Shown here in pieces: positions 54,617 to 64,000 of a stretch of 64,000 bases of DNA. Position 1 is the stretch's first letter. Each line of letters begins with the position of its first letter. The stretch is from contig OX421506.1 in assembly GCA_949126835.1 (NCBI GenBank), forward strand, positions 26,511,801 through 26,575,800, in the 5' to 3' direction. Source of the DNA: Anisus vortex. Its lineage: Eukaryota > Mollusca > Gastropoda > Planorbidae. The position numbers and the translations under genes were made by a program. Under the pieces are notes generated by a model. It was not told where the DNA came from and searched no databases. It saw nothing but the letters and a program-made list of their open reading frames with translations.

Positions 54617-55840
54617 TCTCATCAATATAATTTCCGCATAAACGTTTAATACTTGGAATACATTTGTTTTTAAAAAAAAAGACCCGTACCGGTAGGCGTA
54701 GGACTACATTTCATTTCATGTATTATAAGTCATACTATTCTTACTAAACTAACACCCTTCTCCTCCCCCCCCACCCCCCTACTCCTCACCATCCCAACGG
54801 TATTTAGTTTGTGCTCACTCACACAAACACGCGCGCTAATTCTTAATGAGCAGAAATGAGAGATAATACAAACATTCTTACGTATATATAAGTCGTCCTA
54901 ATCTAACGTCTTGCTTAGGGGGGGGGGGGGGGGGGCTTCATGGCAAAATTACACAATGCACATGTGGTGCACAATGCACATGTGGTGCACAATTTCACCC
55001 ATCCGAGGGTTATCTGTTGAGGAATTTCGTGTGTGTAAAAAAATAAATTAAAAAAAATTGGGTGCCTGCGTTTGGGTTTGCTTCTGCGCGTCTATCCCAG
55101 AAAGGTGAGTGGAAATTGGAGGGGGAGGGTAGTAGGTTGTGATGGAGTACGTTAAAGGTGTGGGGGGGGGGGGAGGTTGTGGTTGAAAGGAAGACCGCAG
55201 TTGACACTTACTTCAGGGGGGGGGGGCGGAGACCCCTTGATACGCCTCATTATAAATGACGAGAGGTCACTCGGACATCTTTTTTTAGTATCACGTGCTT
55301 TATTGGGGTTTTCTCTGAGACTTTTGCCTGATGCCTCCATTATTGCCTGCTCTCTGGGGTTGACACGTTGCCAGACTTCTGCCTCCCCCCCCCAAACCAG
55401 ACCTTCCCAACTCCCCCCTCCCCCTACCCCTGTTTTGTCCAATCCTGGCACCGGAGATTAGCGCGCTAGAGAGATACGTTCGCGCGCGCCAGCAGCCAAG
55501 AGGGAAAAGTTTTTTCGTTTTTCTAAAAGTTTCACAACCACCTCCGCTAATGAGGCATGCCGGGAAGTGTTATGGATGAGAAACATCAAGGTTGACAAAC
55601 TTCCTATACCCCCTCCCTCTCTCTTACGTTCTGCTTCCCTCCTCCCAGCCCCAGGTATACTCCCCCATACTCTCCCCCCCCCCCCCCACACACACACACA
55701 CTTTCCAACATTGGCCGTTCTTCCTTATTTAAATGTTGTCTTTAAATATCACTGTAAATATCTGTATTTATCTATGTCAACTGTCTGCAACTTTTTGTGT
55801 TTTTATATAGTTTGTCTTATCTCTTTCACCCTCTTTCACG

Positions 55841-55880
<40 letters not shown>

Positions 55881-56029
55881 GACTTTATCTGATACATATA
55901 CTAAGACACATACACGAAGTTCAGAGACAAGACTTGGCAACGGGAAATAATGTTGGGCTGATTTTAGGGGTTTTCTATTAAATGTATATCACTTCTAGCG
56001 ATAGTCTGATTCGGAGCGTAGAGAGGAAT
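54617..56029. other. Unassigned, homopolymer-rich
   Basis: G runs at about 54919-54935, 55160-55171 and 55217-55226; C run and CA tract at about 55675-55701; CT tract at about 55847-55875. No gene is seen. Confidence 0.5.
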
Positions 56030-56335
56030 ATAGGCATAGATAGATAAATAGATTGATGGATAGGCCTAGATAGATAGACACATACATAGATAAGCTACAT
56101 AGATAGATGATAGATAGATAGTTGGAAGTAGCATTGATATAGTTAGATTTTTAGATAGATAGACAACGAGATAGATAGGTAGATAGATATATAGATTATT
56201 AGATAATTTGATATATAATAGATGATTAATAGACAAATATATAGATAGATTATATAGATCGATAGTTAGCCTACATTGTTAGATAGACAATGAGATATTT
56301 ATGTAGATAGATAGATAGGTAGGTTATTAGATAAA
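56030..56335. repeat. GATA microsatellite
   Basis: Imperfect GATA/TAGATA repeats with TTAGATA interruptions. Confidence 0.9.
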
Positions 56336-56490
56336 TAGCCGGCTGAAGACTCACCTATTTCGTCAGCAGAATTAGCGTATTACTATATATTTCGTTGTCT
56401 GTCTGTATTCTGTAACTGTCGTCTGCGCATAGAACTGTCACCAACGGGATATGCGCTATATAAGCACCGTTATTATTTATTTATTTATTT
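56336..56490 (+). pseudogene. LINE ORF2 last residues and 3' UTR (third LINE family)
   Basis: One frame reads SRLKTHLFRQQN followed by a stop (about 56337-56375), matching the '.LKTHLFRQ.' ending common to CR1/L2/Rex-type LINE proteins. The following GATATGCGCTATATAAGCAC + CGTTATTATT is the usual 3' end of such LINEs. It is a strongly 5'-truncated insertion within GATA repeats. Confidence 0.8.
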
Positions 56491-56670
56491 ATATTTATTT
56501 ATTTAGAGAGATAGAATTACAATAACATAAATATATAGACTAGTTAGAAGTAGGAAAGATAGATAGTTAGATTGTTAGATAGATAGACATTGAGATGGAT
56601 AGGTAGATAGTTAAGTAGATCATTAAATAAAGGATAGATATATTATTGATAGACAAATATATATATATAT
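56491..56670. repeat. GATA microsatellite, continuation
   Basis: GATA repeats resume after the LINE insertion. Confidence 0.8.
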
Positions 56671-57350
56671 TGAAGAACTATAATATAAATATACGGATAA
56701 AAGAGATGACTGGCTGGATTCAATCATGAACGATTGATACATGGTCAAAGGTAACATAGATGGATTGATAGAAATATAAGATGGATGAATGGATAAGTGA
56801 GTGGATGCGTGGATGGTCGGGTACTCGTAAGAATAGTTTAATACATGGATACACAGATAGCCTGCATATCCGTTTATCAATCTACATATCTATCGCACTT
56901 GTTTGCTCTCTCTCTCTCACTCTCTCTCTCTCTCTCTGACTCTCTGACTCTCTCTCTCTCTATCTATCTCTATCTCTGTGCGTCTGAGTTTCCTCACTTT
57001 GTTAAATAATGAAGTTTACAAACGTACGCTAACTTTTAATTTTGTTTTCCAAATGTTATCCTAACGGGAAAACAAAATGTCGTCTGCACTCGAAGGGAAA
57101 TAACTCTACTCTACTTTTTTGTTTTTTTTTTTAAATTTACTTTAGAAAAAAAAATCCGCCTTTCTCTTCTAATCTTGCCTCTAACCTACAACTTTTTTTT
57201 TGTAAATAGGGAGGGGGTTGGAGGTTAAAAAAGGGGGAGCGGGGGGCGTCAGGGGTTTTTATGGCCGCTGCTGACACGGGCTGGCCTGAAATCTAACGTG
57301 GCATTTGTCAGGTAAAGAAGGGCTTCCTTGGACTGTTACTCCCAAGGTTT
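56671..57350. other. Unassigned, with CT tract
   Basis: ATGGATGGA-like repeats near 56757-56822 and a CT tract at about 56907-56975. No gene is seen. Confidence 0.5.
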
Positions 57351-57892
57351 CAACCTTCTCTCTATCTACCTCTGTCTATCTCTTCTTTCTCTTTCTCTTT
57401 CTCTCTCCTTCTTTGCCTCTCTCACTCTTTATATCGTCTCTCTTTCTCTCTCTTTCTATCCATCTGTTGTGTGTCTCTTTTCTCTAGCTCATATTTTATT
57501 CTTTCTTCCTCCATGTTTTTCTAACTCTTTCTTTCAATCCTTTTTTCTTCTGACCCTCATTCTCTCTCTCTCTCTCTCTTAGTCTGCATCTACATCTCGT
57601 GTTTTTTCCTCCATCTCTCTGTCTCTCTGTCTCTTTCTCGCTCTCTCCCCCTGTCTCCCGCTCGCTCTCTCTCTCTGTATCTCTCTGTCTCTCTTTTTCT
57701 GTCTTTCTCTCCCTGTCTCTATCTGTCTCTCTCTCTGTCTCTCTCTTTGTCTCTTTCTGTAGGCTATCTCTCTTTCTGTCTCTCTCTCTGTCTCTCTCTC
57801 TGTCTCCCTGTCTCTCTATCTGTCTCTCTCTCTGTCTCTCTCTCTGTCTCTCTGTCTGTCTCTCTGTCTGTCTCTCTCTCTGTCTCTCTCTC
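57351..57892. repeat. CT / TCTG pyrimidine microsatellite
   Basis: CTCTCT and CTCTGTCTCT repeats. Long Ser/Leu-rich (+) and Arg/Glu-rich (-) ORFs are artefacts. Confidence 0.95.
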
Positions 57893-58010
57893 ATGCAACC
57901 CTTTCCCTATATCATACTCTTTCTCTTCGCGTCTGTCTTTTCTTCCCTTTTTTCACCGTCATTATATCTATCGCGATGATACTGTGTCTCTGTGGCTCTG
58001 TGTCTCTGTG

Positions 58011-59110
58011 TCTCTGTGTAGGCCCTACAGCTCAGTGTATGCCCTACAGCTCTGTGTAGGCCCCACAGCTCAGTGTATACCCTACAGCTCAGTGTATACC
58101 CTACAGCTCAGTGTATGCCCTACAGCTCTGTGTAGGCCCCACAGCTCAGTGTATACCCTACAGCTCAGTGTATACCCTACAGCTCAGTGTATACCCTACA
58201 GCTCTGTGTAGGCCCCACAGCTCAGTGTATACCCTACAGCTCAGTGTATACCCTACAGCTCAGTGTATACCCTACAGCTCTGTGTAGGCCCCACAGCTCA
58301 GTGTATACCCTACAGCTCTGTGTAGGCCCCACAGCTCAGTGTATGCCCTACAGCTCTGTGTAGGCCCCACAGCTCAGTGTATGCCCTACAGCTCAGTGTA
58401 TACCCTACAGCTCTGTGTAGGCCCCACAGCTCAGTGTATACCCTACAGCTCTGTGTAGGCCCCACAGCTCAGTGTATGCCCTACAGCTCTGTGTAGGCCC
58501 CACAGCTCAGTGTATGCCCTACAGCTCTGTGTAGGCCCCACAGCTCAGTGTATGCCCTACAGCTCTGTGTAGGCCCCACAGCTCAGTGTATGCCCTACAG
58601 CTCTGTGTAGGCCCCACAGCTCAGTGTATACCCTACAGCTCTGTGTAGGCCCCACAGCTCAGTGTATGCCCTACAGCTCTGTGTAGGCCCCACAGCTCAG
58701 TGTATGCCCTACAGCTCTGTGTAGGCCCCACAGCTCAGTGTATGCCCTACAGCTCTGTGTAGGCCCCACAGCTCAGTGTATGCCCTACAGCTCTGTGTAG
58801 GCCCCACAGCTCAGTGTATGCCCTACAGCTCTGTGTAGGCCCCACAGCTCAGTGTATACCCTACAGCTCTGTGTAGGCCCCACAGCTCAGTGTATACCCT
58901 ACAGCTCTGTGTAGGCCCCACAGCTCAGTGTATGCCCTACAGCTCTGTGTAGGCCCCACAGCTCAGTGTATGCCCTACAGCTCTGTGTAGGCCCCACAGC
59001 TCAGTGTATACCCTACAGCTCTGTGTAGGCCCCACAGCTCAGTGTATACCCTACAGCTCTGTGTAGGCCCCACAGCTCAGTGTATACCCTACAGCTCTGT
59101 GTAGGCCCTA
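58011..59110. repeat. 19-bp satellite with 38-bp higher-order dimers
   Basis: About 57 monomers of 19 bp in three types: CCTACAGCTCAGTGTATAC, CCTACAGCTCTGTGTAGGC and CCCACAGCTCAGTGTATGC. The left end is mixed. From about 58300 two types alternate strictly, giving near-perfect 38-bp dimers. Confidence 0.97.
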
Positions 59111-59639
59111 TAGCCCTATAGTCTATGCAAAAAGGTGCAACCACGAAAAAAATATGTCCCCCGATTTCTTGAGCTCACCGCCTCAACAGAACTCCCACAC
59201 CCTCCCTCTTCGACCCTCACATTTGAAAAAGGCCGATAATGCACAAAGCTGCCTCCATTGCATCAAGGTATCCACCTACTCCCTCCCATGTATCCCCCAC
59301 CCTCTTTGCCTCCTTCATTTACTCCCCAGTAACTGTCAAGAGCCGAGCCTACCCTGAGAGTGAAATCCTGAGAAAGGTGTGTTGGCTGGGGAGGGGGAGG
59401 GGTGCAGGGGTGTAGGGAGAAATGGGCACAGCGTTGTAAATACATAGGGCACCCACCCTTTAAAAAAAAAATGGGGGTGGGGGTGGGAGCCTTAGTTGTG
59501 CAGGCTCGTTCTCATTCTAATTTAATGTTATATAATGCCTGGAACTTGCACTTAGTGGACCCGTCTTTTTTTTTTGTTCTGTATTTTTAAGTTTTACTGA
59601 ATTTTTATTTTTCTAGGTATGCCTATGGCTTCAATTTTA
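59111..59639. other. Unassigned stretch
   Basis: No gene or repeat is recognised. Confidence 0.5.
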
Positions 59640-59911
59640 AAGTATCCCGTCGGAACAAATTGATCCATATGGCCGGTGAAGCAGCGATCACTAGTTTCCT
59701 GTGGTCACGGCATACTAGGGGATTATGTGGCCAGTGCGATGACCAGGCGCCTTTACCTTTCCCCAACAATTAAATTCAGGTAGGCCTACCCATCAGAACT
59801 GGGTAGACTCATGGACACCCACCATACCCGGGGTAACATATTATACTAGCCTTCACCAGGATACGAACCCAGGACTTTCGGTATGCCAACCTAACACTTC
59901 ACCGTGCAACA
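59640..59911 (-). mobile_element. SINE, full length, reverse
   Basis: Tail ATCCCGTCGGAACAAATTGA, body GTGGTCACGGCATACTAGGG, GGTAGACTCATGGACACCCA, B-box region AGGATACGAACCCAGGACTT and head to 59911. Confidence 0.92.
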
Positions 59912-59913
59912 GA

Positions 59914-60122
59914 AGCTGCATATAGGTGCTAATAACTTAAGCCGCATATAGGTTCTAATGACTTAAGCCGCATATAGGTGCTAATGACTTAAGCCACATA
60001 TAGGTGCCAATGACTTAAGCCGCATATAGATGCTAATGACTTAAGCCGCATATAGGTGTTAATGACTTAAGCCGCATATAGGTGTTAATGACTTAAGCCG
60101 CATATAGGTGCTAATGACTTAT
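59914..60122. repeat. 26-bp minisatellite, about eight units
   Basis: Units of GCCGCATATAGGTGCTAATG + ACTTAA. It begins immediately after a SINE head. Confidence 0.95.
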
Positions 60123-62504
60123 TTTCATATAAATATTATTGTACATTTACTTTAAAAAATAAAAAGCACACAACCTTTACCGCAAAATGGTTGACGTTGT
60201 GTCAAGTCTACAGCGAACATGACCATAATCTATACATAATACATACATAATCCTAACGCTAATTTACGTTCACACCAAGTAGAAAAACGTGTCTTCTGTA
60301 TACCCAATGGGATAATCCTGTTGGACGTTTTCTACAGTTTAAAACAACAAAGTTAATACGCTGGCGATAAGCCGAGATCACATAAGGTGAAGAAATGTGC
60401 TCCGGCCCCTTTAAAGTATTTTCAGGTTGGGGTGAAAGGGGGTGGCAGGGTGCAATGGTGGAAGAGTGGAGCTAAAAGAGGTGAAACTCCTAATCCATTG
60501 GAACTAGTCATCGTATCACAAAAGCTTTCCTAACAAAAAAGCAATACATTATTGGAATGGGGCAAGTCAAATTTATAGCAGTTTATAAGTTATAGATTAA
60601 TAGATAGAATCTAAATCATGTCAAGCAAAGTTTCCACAAGAGCCGGATCGAGACCCTGTACCGGGTCATGAAAGACTAAGTTTCCGGGTCTCATAAAGAA
60701 AGTGTTCAAAATGTTGGTCAGATTATTGCGGTGTTCTAACGAAAGACATCTGACATGTACATTTGGCCAAAAAAAGAAATAAATAAAAAGGACATTTTTT
60801 CACATCTCGAACGTTTAGAAAATCCCTCAATTTATATTGTTATATGAAATATATATAGATCAATGCTAGTATTGGCGATAACAATTTTAGTGGGTCGCAA
60901 AATGGAAGTAAACAAAAAAACGGGGGGTCATAAACAAAAAGTATTAGAAATCCAGCTGTGTAAAGTTTTTTTTAGTGTGAAGATTAGTGAAACAAATTGA
61001 CGTGGTGTACTGAGTAATTGTGTGGCTTGCATAACGCCCTGTTGCCTTCACTTTCCATAGACCGATGGTACCACACAAGATCTGGCGATTTGAAAAAAAG
61101 AATACTTTTTTGCACAATACATTCGGAATGAAAAGTTAACGCTAATCTTTTAGAATGTCCTTAAACTAAAGACTATAATAAGATGGACCGCTTGCTCTAT
61201 TTTTTAGAGCTTATATATTATGTTCTTTTTTCCCGTTCGCAACCAATAACGCTGTCTTGGATGACTTCTACGCTCCTACGATTGCATTAAAGTTTTCCGC
61301 TGCATACAACTTTCGATTTTAATTTTAATTTGTCATTGAGGAAAATCATAGCGATTAAATAAAAACGGAAGTGTACAGTACTATAGGGAATCGGGAATTC
61401 CGAAAAGAAGTCATTCGAGTCATCAAATGACAGAAATATTAAAGCAAACGGTCCATCGTATTATAATCTTTGCTTAAACTACTTTTAGCTCACACTGTTG
61501 GTTTGTCAAGCATTTCTTGACTTTATTTGTCTATTTATTAATAACTCAATATACAAGTGCAGTATTTACATTCAGGACTCCAATCCTGAATGAGCTTTAT
61601 ACGTTTGGTCCAAAATGAAGAAAAGAAGCTATTTATAGCATTTTATGGTTTTTCATCCGGGTTGCTCATACAGACATTCCGCCATGTTTTGCACTGATTT
61701 AAAAATAGATAGTGACGTTTTGCGATCTAGTTTTAGTGTTGTTGTTTTTTTCTACCTATTTGGTCATTTTAGCATTGAGATGGCCACACTACCACCAAGT
61801 CTAACGTGGAATGCAAACTTTTGAGTCTAGAGAAACGTGTACTTAAATCGCTAAGTACACCGAAAATTGTTTTATAAAGAGGTACTTAAATTTGAAACCT
61901 CTCTGACTTAAAGAGAGAGAGATTTACTTTATCAAATAAACCGTTTGCACTTTTTGGTGCTTTAAAAAGGTTTGACAATAAATCAACTTATAGGAATCTC
62001 AAACTTTAGCTAGTTGTTGTTGAGTGTCAAATAGATCCTTGGTGAAATGGGAATTCTTTTTCCACCTCTTTTTAATCTGGGGGATCGACTGTGAAAACTT
62101 CTTGTTGTCAAAGTTGTGTTATTTATGAGAGGAAGTGGCCTAGCGACAGAGGCTGGAGATTTAGAGAGAAGGAAACGAATCCAAACCTATAGATTTAGGT
62201 CTGGATAGATGATTTTATGGTATTGGATTGGAGACGGTCTGTTTGAGAATTGTGCTCAGATGCACAATAACTCCCCGATCCAAGGCTCTTCAATATTATT
62301 GGCCGTTTTTTTTTTTGGTTTTTGTTCCATGTTTTTATTTTGTGCTAGTCTATTAATCCTGGTCAACAGCGATGGTAATTGTGTGTTTATTTGTGTGTTT
62401 AAAGCAAATCTCAACCTAACTTCTATCAAGTGAGAAAACGAGATTTTTTTGTGTGTGTGTAGGGGTCGAAGAACAAACACGTATCTCTTAGGGTGACCGT
62501 AGAA
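60123..62504. other. Unassigned 2.4-kb stretch
   Basis: No gene or clear transposon, except a very diverged reverse SINE piece at about 61000-61076 (GTACTGAGTAATTGTGTGGC). AT-rich. Short ORFs lack recognisable domains. Confidence 0.45.
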
Positions 62505-62735
62505 GTTAAAGTACCATAATTGATCATAGGGCCGGCGGAATAGCGTTCTCTAGTTAGTGTGGCCAACACAATGCCCAGCCTCCTTTACTTTACACCAGCT
62601 AAAGTCAGGTACTTAGGCGGATGGGCATTGTACTGGTCACACAATCCCCTAGTATGCCATGGACACAGACACTGATGAATGCTGCTTCACCGGCCCTAGG
62701 GATCAATTTGGTCCGACGGGATTACTTTTAATAAA
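62505..62735. mobile_element. Palindromic SINE pair (tail-out, head-to-head)
   Basis: A reverse SINE 3' half (62505-62612: ATTGATCATAGGGCCGGCGG ... CTAAAGTCAGGTAC) abuts a forward 3' half (62613-62735: GGCGGATGGGCATTGTACTG ... GGATCAATTTGGTCCGACGG). The transcript would fold into a long imperfect hairpin. Confidence 0.85.
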
Positions 62736-63587
62736 ACTTATATCCTCATTTGTTTCTAAGTTTAGTCATTTAGATATATTCCATCTATTGGCTTTGCAAT
62801 GAAATGTTTACATAGTAGGCTATTAAAATACCACGTATACACATTTAAACATTTTATAAATGCACAGTGGAGCCGTTTGTTTATCCTCTGGGCCATTTTC
62901 CCAAAACTATGAAAAGATACTAAATATTTAGGTTTGACCATCCCTATGAATTTTGTTCATACAGACATCCACCCTCCCCCATGTAAATTTTTTCTAAGAA
63001 GCACCATGTTTATTGAGTGAATAAATAGTGGCGTATTTGGAAGGGGAATCCGCTCGAGGGAGGGCTGCCAGGGTGGAATGGGTGGAATCATTCGGCGAAT
63101 TTGGGGATGGGGAGAAAGAAGTGGTGGCGTTTGGAGATCGGGGGGGGGTGGTGGTTAGGGTGGAGGGCGTGAGGGCGCGGGATTTTAAAAATTGGGGGAA
63201 ATTCGGCTTAATTCACTACAAGGCCACAATAACTCACACCTGGCAACTGGGGTTATCTTCCTCCTGTGTCAAAAGAGGAGGGAGAAGGGGCGGTAAAGGG
63301 CGTTACGTGGCCATTAACATCTCGTGTCTGACCTGAACCCACCCGCGCCCCCCTTCTCCAATCAGCGCCCCCCCCCCTCTTCCCAAACCCAACACATCCT
63401 GTCTTAAGACACCTCCCCGCCATCTTGCACCCTACACGTACCCTTCCTCCCAAGCAGAACAACGACATCCTCACTCCTCCCTCCCCTACTCCTTCCCATT
63501 TTCCCATGGTCACCTCGTCGACTCTACACACACTTCAAGCTCCGCCATTTTCTTTTTTGTTCCTTTAATCTTGCCAAGCGATTCTGT
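62736..63587. other. Unassigned; G- and C-rich right part
   Basis: 63028-63560 is more GC-rich than most of the window. Short ORFs on both strands lack recognisable domains. No gene is called. Confidence 0.45.
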
Positions 63588-63740
63588 TACGAGGGCAGCG
63601 CGGTTCCGTAGTGAGGGCATCGGAGTTCTGTAATGAGGGCATCGCGGCTCTGTAAAGCGGGCAGCGCAGTTCTGAAGCGCGGACAGCGCGCGGTTCTATA
63701 GCGATGGCAGCGCGTTTCTGTAGCTAGGGCAGCGCGGTTC
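63588..63740. repeat. ~22-bp GC-rich minisatellite
   Basis: About seven diverged units of GAGGGCAGCGCGGTTCTGTA + GC. Confidence 0.85.
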
Positions 63741-63764
63741 TTGTGTTGAAAGGTTTTAGACTGC

Positions 63765-63905
63765 CCTGCCTTGCAGGAGAATAGAGTGGATGGAAACGGT
63801 CAACTGTTTGCACCGAACCTATATGGTGACTTGGCTACTCTGCGTCGCACACGTGTGTTTGTCCTCCGAGCCCTAAGAGATTAATCTCGGTTCGAAACTC
63901 ACTTC
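63765..63905 (+). mobile_element. LINE 3' UTR fragment (matches 23040-23180)
   Basis: TTGCAGGAGAATAGAGTGG, AACGGTCAACTGTTTGCACC, GTTTGTCCTCCGAGCCCTAA and TTAATCTCGGTTCG match the segment downstream of the LINE ORF fragment at 22806-23059. The ORF portion is absent here. Confidence 0.75.
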
Positions 63906-63907
63906 GG

Positions 63908-64000
63908 TGCCAGACTAACGAAGGTCGTGGGTTTGAGTCCAGGGGATGGTTATGTCTCTTCTTCATGGGTCTCGAGTGTGTCTCTCGAGTCTACCCAGAT
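63908..64000 (+). mobile_element. SINE head, cut by window end
   Basis: ACTAACGAAGGTCGTGGGTT, TGAGTCCAGGGGATGG (B box diverged) and GAGTCTACCCAGAT. It continues beyond the window. Confidence 0.75.

Noticed and set aside
57496..58211. Arg/Glu-rich minus ORF and Ser/Leu-rich plus ORFs
   Set aside because: Artefacts of CTCTGT repeats and the start of the 19-bp satellite.
63028..63531. GC-rich region with ORFs on both strands as a candidate first exon or CpG island
   Set aside because: No domain, no convincing splice sites and strong compositional bias; not enough to call a gene.

Overview
This is 64 kb of eukaryotic, animal-type intergenic DNA. It has no bacterial gene layout: long ORFs are absent apart from one retrotransposon. 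Most of the window is transposon remains, tRNA-derived SINEs, minisatellites, GATA and CT microsatellites, and runs of G or C. The dominant SINE ends in a domain that looks like the animal Nin-DC SINE domain, which is well known from molluscs. Together with the repeat mix this suggests a lophotrochozoan, probably a mollusc. That placement is an inference. I found no host exon I would defend.

The centrepiece is a complete LTR retrotransposon at 39859-47276 (7418 bp). Its two 1073-bp LTRs differ at one position by my reading. It is flanked by a 5-bp target duplication (GTTGC) and carries one intact 1461-codon ORF. The domains run Gag, protease, integrase, reverse transcriptase, RNase H. The RT, RNase H and integrase (with a GPY/F module) are of Ty3/gypsy type, but the integrase lies upstream of the RT as in Ty1/copia. 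That is the hallmark of Gmr1-like elements. The Gag carries a SCAN-like capsid segment, and a zinc-knuckle-like motif sits in the -1 frame exactly between Gag and protease. The element inserted into an old hAT transposon; a related hAT copy at 24876-26136 preserves the empty site.

Layout: 1-11 kb holds a foldback element with tRNA-like arms (3114-3992), GATA arrays, SINEs and several minisatellites. 11-17 kb holds two hAT elements with terminal inverted repeats and 8-bp target duplications (11523-12681 and 14905-16941), two ~80-bp piggyBac-type MITEs, and a 549-bp solo LTR inside a 20-bp minisatellite. 17-33 kb holds SINEs, LINE 3' ends, a hAT copy whose end is tandemly amplified, a 457-bp unidentified insertion and a 178-bp MITE. 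33-38 kb is mostly unrecognised and low-complexity sequence. 38-47.6 kb is the nested hAT and LTR element. 47.6-64 kb holds SINEs, LINE 3' ends, a small hAT MITE and large tandem arrays, including 1.1 kb of 19/38-bp repeat at 58 kb.

The elements interact as layers of nested insertions: SINE into hAT, MITE into hAT, LTR into minisatellite, LTR element into hAT, and an unknown element into a SINE. Several tandem arrays were born from transposon sequence.
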